Shown: one piece after another, positions 36,200-47,533 of the stretch
How the letters are laid out: the number at the start of each line of letters is the position of its first letter
How positions within the stretch are numbered: the first letter of the stretch is position 1
Assembly: GCF_030247195.1 (NCBI RefSeq)
Contig: NC_080672.1
Location: 31,193,906 to 31,257,905 of the forward strand
Origin: Topomyia yanbarensis
Taxonomy: Eukaryota > Arthropoda > Insecta > Diptera > Culicidae
DNA length: 64,000 nt
Direction: 5' to 3'
Notes under the pieces: model-generated
Seen by the model: the letters and a program-made list of their open reading frames with translations, nothing else
Database searches by the model: none
What the model was told of the DNA's origin: nothing
Translations under genes and position numbers: made by a program

Positions 36200-36500
36200 A
36201 AGTTGTACATGAAGATACAGACGAAGTTTGATTGTGTGGTACAGCATGACGAAATCAACGTCAAGGCAGGCTTCAATTAACTTCATGGATATGAATATTA
36301 TAAGTCGACTAGAAGAGGAAAGGTGGCAGAGATTTTTAAACACATTAAGCTGTCGTATTTGGCTAATAAATATCTCGTATGGCAGGACATCTGTTCTTGT
36401 GATTTGAAGAGTGACATTTATATCGCAACCGAGAACATCAATCAGGAAATATAGGTGCAGGAGTGCGTGGAAACACCGCCGGTTGCCTTTCCTTAAGAAA
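36200..36500 (+). pseudogene. Second Tc1/mariner transposase relic
   Basis: Plus-strand text includes HDEINVKAGF (compare DDETYVKADF of the family), then HIKLSYLANKYLVWQDICSC and NINQEI*VQECVETP, corresponding to the central catalytic part after the first Asp. It parallels 23222-23430 of the relic at 22601-23460 but is independently decayed. No inverted repeats could be paired. Confidence 0.6.
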
Positions 36501-36639
36501 CAGGGCCGGTGGAACACGTGGGTAGTATGGGTAGTCCTACTCACTCGAAAATAACCGAGGGGAGAATTACCCACTCGAAAGTTTGGAACAAACCAAAACC
36601 TGAGAAAATCCACGTATGTGCCTTGTGCACTAATCGCAT

Positions 36640-37250
36640 GCGTACACAGTTCTCGATGTATAACAATTTCATATTCTTATTTAGATACAAATCTCTTTGC
36701 TTTACAATTAAAATTTAGTGAAAATATGGGATAAGGATTTGTTTGTAAATTAAAATTATTTTTTATATTAAAACTAAGGGGAATACATATTGACACATCT
36801 ACAACTTAAAACAAGGAATTCAGATCGGCATACAAAAATTTTTAAATGAAATTTTATTCAGACTAAAGGATGCAGTTAGAAATACTTTTAAAGACTATAT
36901 GTACAATTTGCAATTTTTTAACAAAAACTATTATTTGATTAAAAATTGAAACAAGAGGAAACACTATTAGGCTTTTTATAAAGAAGGCAAAAGGCATACA
37001 CAAGAGGGATTGATTCCAACTAAAGAATAGCATAGTGATCATAGTGGACATATAGAGGAGATCAAGGATAGCCAGCACATCTCGGACTGGAACGAGGCCT
37101 GAGGGATTTTTTTTTTAACGAAACGCTAGATGCACGACCAGACAACATGTTTAATGTCGCGATAACCGTCCCCACAAGCGCAGAGACCGGTCGCCACAAC
37201 CCAAATACGTTGTAGATGCGTGTTTAACGTAAAACGAATGGATATGACCC
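36640..37250 (-). pseudogene. LINE 3' end with C-terminal Cys/His motif
   Basis: On the minus strand, 37245-37130 reads FTLNTHLQRIWVVATGLCAC followed by GDGYRDIKHVVWSC. This is the CxC..H..C zinc-binding motif near the C terminus of several non-LTR ORF2 proteins. VRDVLAILDLLYMS follows at about 37085-37040, then an AT-rich 3' UTR down to about 36640. The UTR shares words such as AAAACAAGGAATTCA with the retroposon at 39384-39873. Confidence 0.6.
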
Positions 37251-37450
37251 GACAGGGAAGTCACGACGAATACGATGAGGTCGTCTAGCCAGCTAACAGG
37301 TATTTCTTCTACCTCCCATATTTTCGGCATAATATGGTGTAGGACTTCTCACTGCCGTGTTTAAGAAGTTCAGCCGGGAGCTGATCCTTCCCCGTAGCTT
37401 TGTTATTTTTCAGCTCCTTGATAGCGTTTCTAATCCGATTAAAATAATAG
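37251..37450 (-). pseudogene. RTE-like LINE fragment (pre-RT region)
   Basis: Minus-strand text from 37441 reads NRIRNAIKELKNNKATGKDQ then LPAELLKHGSEKS, the region just before the RT in RTE-type elements such as the one at 49637-50985. It then reads, after a frameshift, IWEVEEIPVSWLDDLI and joins directly to the different LINE C terminus at 37250. This is a deletion or chimeric junction. Confidence 0.6.
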
Positions 37451-38786
37451 CACATTTTGATCCATGCTCCTCTATAGTGATTTCGCAGGTCTGGCGAATA
37501 ATATTAAAATACTAGAAGATCTACGTCGGAAGTTAACCAGGTTTTGCACAATACAAATGCATTGTGTAAATGCTAAGAAAATAATAGGACTGAAATATAC
37601 ACTTGGAATTTTTAATGTCACAAGAGAAATATCCGAGATCAGGGGCCACTTACCCAGCACCCATCAAGGGATACTTTCAGACCTTTACGAGAAAGGTTAG
37701 AAGAGGAAATGATTCAGAATCTCGTGAACCGGGGAGCGTAGACGTGCTCGGTGGCGTAGCCTTTTTTAGAATTTCTTCTCGAAGCATTCCTTAAACGATT
37801 GCTTCAGTTTTCCCTGTATAATTTATATGTGGGATATGTCGATAGTTGCATGCGGAGTTTCTCCACAGGAAGAAAACTTTTCATGATTTTCTCCGCATTT
37901 TCCTTGCCTTGTTTCTACAATGAGTAACTCTATGGCACCATTGTTTGCAACGACGACAGTTCATGCCCCGCGGCATAAACCGGCGAACAGGTAAACGAGC
38001 CCCGTTCAAAGAACAATGTTTTGAAAAACAGATCCGGCGAAATGTGCAAGATAAGGCTTATTGAAAATAAGTAAACTCCTGGATGTTTGCTGGACGCACT
38101 TGCTTGCATACCAGAATTGTTACTGACTGAAGCAAAGCCTTTTGGAAGGAGCCAACTCCATATTTCGTAATTAAAGCCTCTGTCGAAGACAACTCCATTA
38201 ATCTCTACTTCCCGGGCGCGTACGTAGACAAAATACTTCTTTGTACACGACTGATTGTTGTTTAGTTTGACCCCGCGATTTATCAATGATGTTAAATGGC
38301 TTATTTTTGGTCCGGAAGTAAGCTGGTTGTATAAGATGGATATAATTTGTATTAAAACTTTCCTTTAGGAGACTTATCGGTATTATTTTTGCTATCGGAG
38401 AAATATTCACATCGACCTCCACCAATCCTGACGGACGGAGATACCTTCCAATTAGTTAACTCTATCTGGCGGGCTTCAATATCCACGAAAAGAAGATTTT
38501 ATATCAGTAATTGTTACGAAATAACCCAAACAAATTGACCACTGCGCGCCGGTCGTGTTTTTCGCTCCTCGTATACGTTGAATTTAATACGTAACATTTA
38601 TCTTTCCTGTTGATAAAAAGTGTCGAACTGCAGCAATTACTTTATGCGTTATATATCCTGTGATTGTCAAAGTGCAAAACGAACGCAATTCTACGATATT
38701 TTGCAAAATTGTCTGATTTATCTCAACTATCGAGGTGCCATTGTTCGTCTGATCGAAGCGTCGCTATTGTTATTTTTCTGTACAGA
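37451..38786. other. Unclassified sequence and 5' UTR of the following LINE
   Basis: A weak RT-like stretch (LTRFCTIQMHCVNAKK) occurs near 37524-37575 on the plus strand. The part from about 38520 to 38786 probably is the 5' UTR of the PHD-type ORF1 at 38787. No other gene recognised. Confidence 0.35.
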
Positions 38787-39993
38787 ATGGTGTGCGAAGT
38801 GTGTGATACGGGGATCGATTGCAAAGTCGATATTATTACTGTGTGCCAAGGAAGCTGCTGTAAACGATTTCATGCTCAATGTGTGGGATTGAACGAAGCT
38901 AACATCAATGCACTCACCAAAAATATTATCTGGTTATGCGATAGATGTTTGGAAGCATTTATTGAAACTGTCGCTACCTCGCTGACTGAGTCGCCAGAGC
39001 CGAACCCATCTTCAAACAATATCGAGTATGAGGTGGCTTATATGAAATTAAAAATCGATGAAATTCAAAGCACATTATCTCAACTATTGCCACAGAAGCG
39101 TTCATGCCCATTCAATTCTACCCCGGTTTCGTCTGTGGATCCACCGAACGAATCGAGGAATACAAGTCGGATTGATTCACCAACCGGTAATGCACATAGA
39201 AGTGATATGGAGTTCTCTTTGTTCCTGTCGAATATAGAACCTCATGTTACCGAAAGCGAAGTGAGTGCCTTAGTTACCCAGTGTCTCGGACTCAATTCAA
39301 CTGATACAACTGACATCAAAAAACTTGTTCTCGGATGGAAATCAGTCGACGATATTGATTATGCGTCGTTCAGGATAGGGCTTTTTTTTTTTTTTATTCA
39401 TTTCGTTTATTTGATAGGCACAAATGCGTTAGCTTGGCGGTGCCAAATTCTTTTGTTTTTACATTTTGTATATTTTAAAACTAGGAGGTTACAATGTTGA
39501 AATATTTTTTTAAAAAAGAAAAATTTTACAGCTATCTTAAGACTAGAAATAAGATTCTATATACAAGAGAGGGGGCGAAAGATTTTTTTTATGAAAAAAT
39601 TTTAAAACAAGGAATTCAATAGTAATAATTTTTAGGAAATATTTACAGTTATCTTAAAACTAACAATATAGTTTGGTACACAAAAGTGGGAACAAATATT
39701 TATGAGAAAATTCGCAGGTGTTTTAAGACTAGGGATACAATTCTGTTTACAAGATGGGGGACAATAGTTTTAACAAAGAGGTAAAATTACAACTATCTTA
39801 AAACTAGGAATACAGAATACAAATTTGAACTTTTTTAGCGGAGACTTATGCTTGGTCAAGATATTCAGAGGGTAGGATAGGGCTTGATGGAAGGTGGAAG
39901 CCACTAGCCCTGCAGGCGACTACTTGGCCTCGAAACGTCCGCTACCGTGAATTTGTCAACCGAAACAACACGACGTGGAAACCTGGATGTTGA
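38787..39993 (+). pseudogene. CR1-like LINE ORF1 with PHD finger, split by a retroposon
   Basis: The frame starts at MVCEVCDTGIDCK. The cysteine/histidine series CEVC, CQGSCC, FHAQC and WLCDRC is a PHD-type zinc finger, known from ORF1 of CR1-type LINEs. Then come a Ser/Pro-rich linker, a coiled-coil-like MKLKIDEIQSTLSQLL, and the C-terminal domain FSLFLSNIEPHVTESEVSAL with DIDYASFRIGL. At 39372-39383 a retroposon interrupts it. After the insertion the frame continues DGRWKPLALQATTWPRNVRY and ends at TGA 39991-39993. Apart from the insertion the frame has no stop. ORF2 is missing: a 3' UTR-like segment follows to about 40215. Confidence 0.75.
39384..39873 (-). mobile_element. 5'-truncated LINE 3' UTR retroposon with 12-bp target duplication
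   Basis: The insert is flanked by AGGATAGGGCTT at 39372-39383 and 39874-39885. The left side is a run of T (39384-39393), meaning a minus-strand insertion with a poly(A) tail, preceded on that strand by AATAAACGAAATG. The body has repeated words like AGTTTTAAGATAGCTGTAA and matches the 3' UTR of the LINE end at 36640-37000. No coding sequence. Confidence 0.8.
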
Positions 39994-40384
39994 ACAACAC
40001 ATTACGACTATTGAAGGTTTTGATTATTTTATTTGTTTACAATTATTAGTGTTTATTTCCAAATAACGAACTGTGAGAAGTGTTATATTTTTGTTTTGTA
40101 TGAAATGTATTGTTAAAATTGTGTCCTGTATGATTTGTAAATTTTGTAATTGTAACTAGTATAAGGAACCACCATTGGGGCCAAGGGGCCTATTGGTGCA
40201 AATAAATAAATATCAAATATCAAATCTTAGCTGTGGAACGTTTGTAGTAACAGTAATCAACAAACACATTTTCGCTGAGCCGTCGATCATACAGCCCGTT
40301 AACAAAGGGTGTTTGCAAGTGGTCAATAGCTGGTGGCAGGGAATTTTCATTTTACTCACGCCATGCCTGAACTTTCGTCATGGC
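39994..40384 (+). other. 3' UTR-like tail of the LINE, then unclassified
   Basis: The text after ORF1 ends with GGGGCCAAGGGGCCTATTGG and a tail of AAATAAATAAATATCAAATATCAAAT at about 40200-40225, like a LINE 3' terminus. From 40226 to 40384 nothing is recognised. Confidence 0.45.
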
Positions 40385-41852
40385 CATGGTGCTCAAACCT
40401 ATAATATAAAATATAAAAAAAATCTAGAGGTTCCGCAAATGCGATTTATGAAAAAGGGTAATTTTTGAGCAAAATTGTCGTATATAAGTGGTTTTCGCAA
40501 CTTTTTCAAAGCCCAATTATTTTTAATATATTTTTTCATTTTTCTGTGAACCTTAGAGAATAAATCCCATTCAAAGGTTTTTACAATAGTCCTTATATTA
40601 ATTATAGAACCTCTTAATCATGACGAAAATTTTTTATTTTTGTTTCTTCAAAAAATCCATACAAAACGAATGTCAATAATTTTTTTTCAATAAACCAAAG
40701 GAATGTTTTGAAAAGTACTGTTCATTGCAAAAACTTTTGTGAACAATTACAATTTACAACGAGATAATTCAATTTTCTCTACTGCGTTTGCTAAATCTTC
40801 ACTAAATTCAATCAGTAGTACTAATACTATATATGCTAATTTTCTTAGCAAAAATCTGTGAGGAAATAAACTGCTATTTATGTTTTCCTGTATTTTTCCG
40901 TTCAAGCTTAAATGACAGTAATGATCGTACTGAAAGAACAGTAGCTTCATGTGGAGAAATCTACGAGATGGCTCTAAAAATGACACTGATAGAAACGAAT
41001 TATTACTGACTATCACCCAAAATACGCAGAGTCACAATAACTTCTAAAACTTGAATCATGCCATATTTATTCGATAACATATCAAATAGCTTCGATTTGA
41101 GTCTTTTATTACAAGACTTAGCATACATTCACATTAATAAATAAATCTAATCAATCGTGAATGTTACATAGGTTCATCATTGGTGTTATCACTTCTTATT
41201 CAAAAAAGTTGTTGATCATGCACAATCCCATAAATCTCTCAATAACTACCTTAGAATAAGAGGGTAGATTCTACATATGAAAATGTTTTGTAAGATTGAG
41301 AGAAATCCTTTTTATTTGACATCCAATATGCCTACACTGGTCAAGTTACGGTTGAGATATTGAACAATTCAAAAAATGTAGCAAAGTTTCATGGTTTGAA
41401 AGCATTTACTAAAAATGCTATATCGCAGCCCCTCGACCGAATTTTCACAACATCTGTTCACAAAAATTTTTGCAATGAACAGTACTTTCCAAAACATGCC
41501 TTTGGTTTATTGAAAAAAATATATTGACATTCGTTTTGTATGGATTTTCTTCAAAATCAACAAAAATAAAAAAAATTCGTCATGATTAAGAGGTTCTATA
41601 ATTAATATAAAGACTATTTGTAAAAAACTTTTGAATGGAATTTATTCTCTAAGGTCCACAGAAAAATGAAAAAATATATTAAAAATAATTGGGCTTTGAG
41701 AAAGTTGCGAAAACCACTTATATACGACAATTTTGCTCAAAAATTACCATTTTTCATAAATCGGACCCTTTAGATTATTTTTTAGAAACTTGATTTGTTC
41801 TACAAAAGTGCTTAAAATATGCTTATCTTTCATTATAGGGTTGAGCACCATG
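40385..41852. mobile_element. Large inverted-repeat element, ~1.47 kb
   Basis: The left arm starts CATGGTGCTCAAAC and the right arm ends GTTGAGCACCATG. Arms of about 350-400 bp match in inverted order: TCGTATATAAGTGGTTTTCG near 40478 pairs with CGAAAACCACTTATATACGA near 41709, and AGAACCTCTTAATCATGACG near 40606 pairs with its complement near 41579. Roughly 700 bp between the arms shows no such pairing and no transposase motif. No convincing target duplication was found. Confidence 0.75.
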
Positions 41853-42310
41853 ACTTTTCGAACATCGATTTTTTTGGGACAGCCTAATGTGCAGTGTGTT
41901 GGAATGGGGCATATGATCTAGAATAAAAAAAAAATACAAATTGGGCATCACACAGGTCACTGCCCCTTAAGATAGTTTTACCAGGTTGGTGTGCATTTTA
42001 TGTTATTCACGGTGGGTAAATGCGACAATCGAAAATGAACGGTTGATAACCATTCGAGTCAAATTCGTATGGAATTTTCGTGGGAATTGAGGCTAGTTTA
42101 CGTCGGAGTTCCGGATCAAACCGATTCCAAGTCAGTATCAATTATTACATTTGAACTGGAATACAATCCAGCAATCCAGTCGAACACCGGATTCCACGTG
42201 AGCTGTTTCGGCTGGGGAGGACCCAAGATGGAGTGCGGCTAAAATGTTCACTAACTCAGTCCAGCTGGTCAGATCGACACCGTAGAAAATGCTACTAGGG
42301 ATTATCGCAT
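41853..42310. other. Start of Jockey-like relic or unclassified
   Basis: Minus-strand text near 42300-42130 (FYGVDLTSWTELVN, LHLGSSPAETAHVESGV) resembles the extreme C terminus of Jockey ORF2. The rest is unclassified. Confidence 0.4.
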
Positions 42311-44310
42311 ATCCCACGTTTATCTCATTCTAATCCGTATGGAGTAGCGAGGACAGAACTCGGACCGCTCGTGTTCTGCTCTTGCACTCCCTTTCAAATC
42401 ATTGGATCTTACGATCGACAGTGATCCCGAAGATATACGGCTTCTTTTATAAGGAGATAATAGTGCCAACGAGTATGACCAGCTTGGCGTTAGCTGGGTG
42501 ATAGGAGCTGTAGAAATGAATGCTGGAGCACTTCGATACTGCAATGTTGAAACCAGTGAAGGCGGCACAACACCAGATGACGCTAATGGCGGCTCAAATG
42601 ATCCTTCTGGTGATAGCGATCGTTTTACCAATTGAAATCAGTATGATGTTGCGTTTCGTAAGCACGGTATGCTTCGTAGATTGCAAACTGATGACTCTCA
42701 TTTCCAGCCAGACTACTTGAGGAGCATTGTTTGGGAATAACAATTGATCCAGTCCAAGCGAGAATTTCACCTGAGAACCAGCATTGCGGGCCACGAACGA
42801 TCTTTACCGTAACTTGGGATATGGGAAAGGAAATGTTGATGTGGTACTTACTTAACGGAAGGCCCCGACTCAGTGACACTCCCATAAGTACCACGGATTA
42901 GGTAGTGGGTGGGGACCAATTGAAATCAGTATGATGTGTACATAAACTACGATATGGATCGAAACATGGGCGACTCAATTGACTGCTCGGAATACATCAT
43001 CTCCATTGTTTCCGCTGTACAGGAAAGCAGGGTTATTGACCTGAAGTCGCTGGGCGAACGGCCGTTTTCGCTCGCTTTAGAGAAAGATTTAGACAGTTTT
43101 CCATTCGTTGGGAAGGGCCTATATTTTTCGTCCGCATTGAAACAGTCAAAGTGCTGTTTTTTTACTTTCGAGTGACCACCAAAGTTTAACCACGGGTATC
43201 TGACTCAGTCAGATGCAGCCGTCTTTCCGCCCGTGACGTTGAAGACGACTAGGAGGGTAGAACGTCGGGAGTGATTAATTGTACTTCTGACGGAAATTGT
43301 AATGGAACGATGTTAGCTTTGCGCTGCGCAAATGTCAGAAGGATAGCCTCATTGGTCGCAATGTCCTCAAAGTGTGATCCAATCCAATAGGCGGTTTCGA
43401 TTAGGTCGTTTCCGTTCGTGCTGAAGGTGTTCTCGTTTTGTCTCTTTTTACTGCTGAGCGCGATAACCTTTTTAAATAGTTCGAAGGAGGAGTCTGGTCT
43501 GATCCCGTCAAGCAAGTTACTTGTCTTCTCGACTCCTCATTTGCTTATTTCAGTGCTTCTTGAAGATGACAGCGTGATAGCAGCGCAGGGGCTGACCAGG
43601 GGAGGTTCTTTTAACAAGATACGGGATTCTGCTCTCATTGCCGTAGCTAAGCACCCCACCAGTGCACCATATAATGGGGTGCGGCACCGCTCGTTTGGGG
43701 AATGCTTGGTTCGGTGACTTCAGTAATGAGGTTGGAGAGATTCACTGGAGTGTAGGTACCCAACCGCAGTTTCCAGCGATAAACCTGGAAACGATTATGA
43801 GGTCGATGGCGGCAGAAGTTCGACCACGTATGAATGCGGTGTTTCAGTTTTCCTCTTTGACGGCACCCAGGGTTTCGTTACCTTCGTGGCAACGTCCAAG
43901 TGAACTGCAGGCATTGTGTTGGGTGTTCATATCCCCCACTATAACAGAAACAGTCAGTCAGTAACAAGCTTCTAAATCCAATGTCCCAGATTGAGATCCA
44001 TCTGGGATGTTCTTTCTCTTGGCGGAGGCAAGTAGATCAGTTGCCGAAAAAGATTGACCCAGACACAGATTCCGATTGATTGGACATTCCCTAGACGAAG
44101 CGGTTTCTGAGCCAATGGGTTGGATCCGTTGTAAAGGGATATGTGTCTCCTGAAGATAGGTCAGCTCGGAGTAGGAAATTATGTGCTTCAAGTGATGATG
44201 GTTGGCTACCAAACCGTTGATGTTCCACTGGATTGCCAGAGTCAGCTTCTTTCGGCGCAAATTGAATTGATGGATTGCGAAACACCAAGGATGATGAACG
44301 GGACACAATC
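42130..44310 (-). pseudogene. Jockey-like LINE relic
   Basis: Minus strand, from high to low coordinates. The endonuclease start LTLAIQWNINGLVANHHHLK with YLQETHIPLQ lies at 44250-44130. Further endonuclease text GDMNTQHNACSSLG lies near 43938-43890, with AAIDLIIVSRFIAGN near 43815-43770. Decayed RT text is between 43500 and 42500. FGITVDRKIQ, ECKSRTRAVRVLSSLLH and a C-terminal stretch follow from 42440 to 42130. Order and motifs fit Jockey. Many frameshifts and stops. Confidence 0.65.
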
Positions 44311-45514
44311 ATAGCCCGTCTAGCTAGTGAGCAACTTTGAAGGAAATCATTGCTGAAAGATGGAGGATCAACAAGATCGGTCAATCAAATAGATGCTTGG
44401 GGCCATGTCTGAAAAAAACTAAACTGCACAACGCCGTGTTTTAACTACATCAAACGCCGTTTGCTCACTTTTGGGAGAATAAGCTCAACAACGAATCCTT
44501 CGTAATGGAACAAAACTCAAGAACGGCAAGTTCATCGAATTACCCGACATAACCGAATCCCATGCTGACCGTCCAATCTTCCGAGGAGATCTAGCCGTCA
44601 AAACAGGGAAGGCCCCCAGGACAAGCGGCACTGACAAATTCTGAAGTCCCAAATTCAAAACTACCCTCAAAATTAATTTTCCTACATCAAGTCTTAAACC
44701 AAGATCTCGAACCAACATCTTCAATATCTTATACCAAGACCCCGCACTGGTCCATTACAGTTGGTACGGCATCTCAGAATAAATACATCCTCCCGCGTAT
44801 AGCCTGACCGAGGACGTTCCCGGCCTACCAGTTAAGTGCTAAAGCATTTTAAAAACAGCTAACACTGCCCTTAAATTCGTACTTAAATACCCACTAAACA
44901 GCATTCCACGGTTAACCGTGGTGACAAAGAACAACATCCGCTCGTCCGAACTATTGATTAAACTAAGAACACGTAACAATCTCGGGACAATAGCTTTAAC
45001 TCATAGTTGCCAGGACAGCAGATACATCAACCGTCGGTTTTGTATCCCTTGCTTTGTTGCAAAATGCTCATGGAACCAAGTTTGGTTCTGCTACAGGAAC
45101 AGTAGCAGCTACACAGAAGAACGTAATGGCTGCCGTTACACAAGCATAATAAAGCAAACCGTCCGCTTGGAGTCACATCGGTTGACTACTCGGTATTAAA
45201 CCGGAATACTGTGCATCCACAATCCGATGAGTTCCCGTTAGCTGCCAGCACGAGGAACCCGGAAACCCAACCCCGATAGGACCCATCGGTCACAATCTAT
45301 GTTGCTACAGGTGTCACCAAACGCCAAACCGCAGAAACACCGAAGAATCAAATAAAGGACACCTGTGCGTATTGACTATGCCTGGGGTAGTTCCTCGATG
45401 CTTCTGTGGTGGCTTTTGGATCATTGGAATAAGTTTCCACAACACAGTAGCTTCCTTCAATTTTATCACACAGTATCAACATTGAATAACCAGGAATCGG
45501 GTAGTTGCCAGAGG
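44311..45514. other. Unrecognised; possibly decayed ORF1 of the Jockey-like element
   Basis: It lies where ORF1 would be expected on the minus strand, but no zinc knuckles or other motif could be read in any frame. Confidence 0.3.
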
Positions 45515-45522
45515 TTGACCAC

Positions 45523-46192
45523 TAGACCTCTCCACATTTTGAAAAAGTTTTGAAATATACATCGGTCAGCCCAAATTTTTGTTCTAGGTGTGAATTTAAG
45601 AACTTTCGCCAAAAATGGTTTAATTTGGACATGATTTAGAGGTGTCTCCAATCAAAAATCGTGTTTTTGCTATGTTTCAATAGGAAGATCACTTACACTC
45701 TGATTTGACAAGCCCTACATGCCCACATATCATCAAAGGTTGTTCTATAGACAAATCTTAACATGTTTTAACAGGTGAACATAGCTCTAATCGCAATAGA
45801 AAATTTGATATCTGGATTTTTATATAGAAAGGAATACCAAAACCAAGAAAAAATACTACTAATTTTCCTTAGTTTTGATATACTTTTCAATATGAAAATA
45901 CAGTTAACAAATTTTCTATTGCGATTAGAGCTACGTTAACCTGTTAAAACATGTTAAGATATGTCTAAGGAACATCCTTTAATGATATGTGGGCATGTAG
46001 AGCCTATTAAATCAGAGTGTAAGTGATCTTCCTATAGAAACATAGCAAAAACACGATTTTTGATTGGAGATACCCCTAAATCATGTCCAAATGAAGCCAT
46101 TTTTGGCGAAAGTTCTTAAATTCACACCTAGAACAAAAATTTAAGCTGACCGATGTATATTTCAAAACTTTTTTAAAATGTGGCGAGGTCTA
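45523..46192. mobile_element. hAT-type palindromic MITE, 670 bp
   Basis: The left end TAGACCTCTCCACATTTTGA and the inverted right end TAGACCTCGCCACATTTTAA begin near-perfect arms of about 310 bp. TTGACCAC duplicates flank it exactly (45515-45522 and 46193-46200). The loop is about 45800-45895. No ORF. Confidence 0.88.
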
Positions 46193-46200
46193 TTGACCAC

Positions 46201-46720
46201 CCATCCACTAACAGGGTACTTCAGCTTAAAAGCTTACATAACGTAGCTGCTAGACTTGGCGGAAATTCTGCGGAATTTTATCGAGTCAGCCCCATCAGAA
46301 TGGAGCACCATGTTACCACTCATTGGTAACCGATGCCTTCCGGAAACCTTTCTTCCCTCACAAACCCTCCGCTACCAAGTGCTGTGAAAATCGGGGTAGA
46401 ATAGGGCGCACATCTCAATTCTGGTACGGAATATATTAGTCGCGCTAAATGAAGCAATTTAATCAATGACAGGTACTCTGTCTCGGTTAACACTCCATTT
46501 ACAGTGGAATTGACATTATTGGCTTCCGGGTTTGCTAGGATGATCTACAGCTGTTGATCGCTATACTTCAACCAAAATACTTGACCCTCCAAAAAATCGC
46601 ATTTGAAACGGAACTAACCAAAACCGTGGCTGGATAATCGCTATTAGTAGGTGACTACAAGTACAGGCAACATATTTCAGACCATTGGTCTCTGAAAACT
46701 CATGAAACCATATGGAAAAA
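46201..46720. other. No feature recognised
   Basis: No coding motif or repeat boundary seen. Confidence 0.35.
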
Positions 46721-47292
46721 CCTGTTTTAATCCACCTATCGGTGCAATTGTGCCTCATTTCTCTAAACTATGTCTCGGTGGCTGGTTATGTTCAACATGA
46801 TTGTGGAAATGTCTATTACATTCTTAGTACACTTTGCACTTATACACAATGGCTTACCAGCCACGAACTTGATGAGCTTTGTGTCGACGGTGAAACATTT
46901 GAAGCAAAAAAAAATATCATACTTAATTAGCCTAATCAGCATTAGTTTTATGTAATCTGCTTGCTAACTCATTTTGTTATGCGGGGGTGGGTGTGTAAGG
47001 AGACCGAAAATTCCACGATCGAACGACTCTCCAGCTTAATTTGGTAGGCTTTGTGATATAGTGGTGGATATGAGGGCTGGATGGGGTGGTGGTCTAAGGG
47101 GTGATTTAAGGGGATTTTAAAGGGAGGGGTGTAAACAGTAGAGGGGGGGGGGTTAACCCCTCTTCGCATACCCTCAAATACTCCCCTGTTAAAATCAAGA
47201 AACCTTATGCCAGTCAAAAAAAAATTAGCCGGTATTAGAATGACGGTTTTCAGAGTGATTGCATAACTATTCTATATGAGAAAGGCAAAAAT
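46721..47292 (+). repeat. Recurrent interspersed repeat, copy D
   Basis: It starts CCTGTTTTAATCCACCTATC and ends with the hairpin CTATTCTATATGAGAAAGGC, in the same orientation as copy A. It includes a G-rich block at 46981-47155. It is shorter than copy A because the central modules and the microsatellite are missing. Confidence 0.6.
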
Positions 47293-47524
47293 GTGCCAAA
47301 ATCCAAAAAAGGGAATTTTCGTCAATTTTTTTTCGAGTTTGCATCAAATTTCGACGATTCATGCACCTTAAAGACATTTGGCGTCAAAAATAAATATTCT
47401 ATTTTTAATTTTTCCTATAGTTTAAATGGGAAATATCGGTGTGGCCGCACTCTTAAACCCGTAATTCCGAGAACAAAACTCCGATCGATACAAAATTCAA
47501 TAGCAGCCGAATTACAAATTCTAA
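47293..47524. repeat. Fragment of the recurrent repeat
   Basis: Text near 47450-47515 (CTTAAACCCGTAATTCCGAG, then AAAATTCAATAGCAGC) matches internal modules of copies A-C. The Foldback-like element is inserted at its end. Confidence 0.45.
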
Positions 47525-47533
47525 TTCTCACAA

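Noticed and set aside
38787..38960. PHD finger as evidence for a host chromatin gene
   Set aside because: The following C-terminal domain matches the LINE ORF1 at 27968-28330, and a 3' UTR-like tail follows, so it is a transposon protein.
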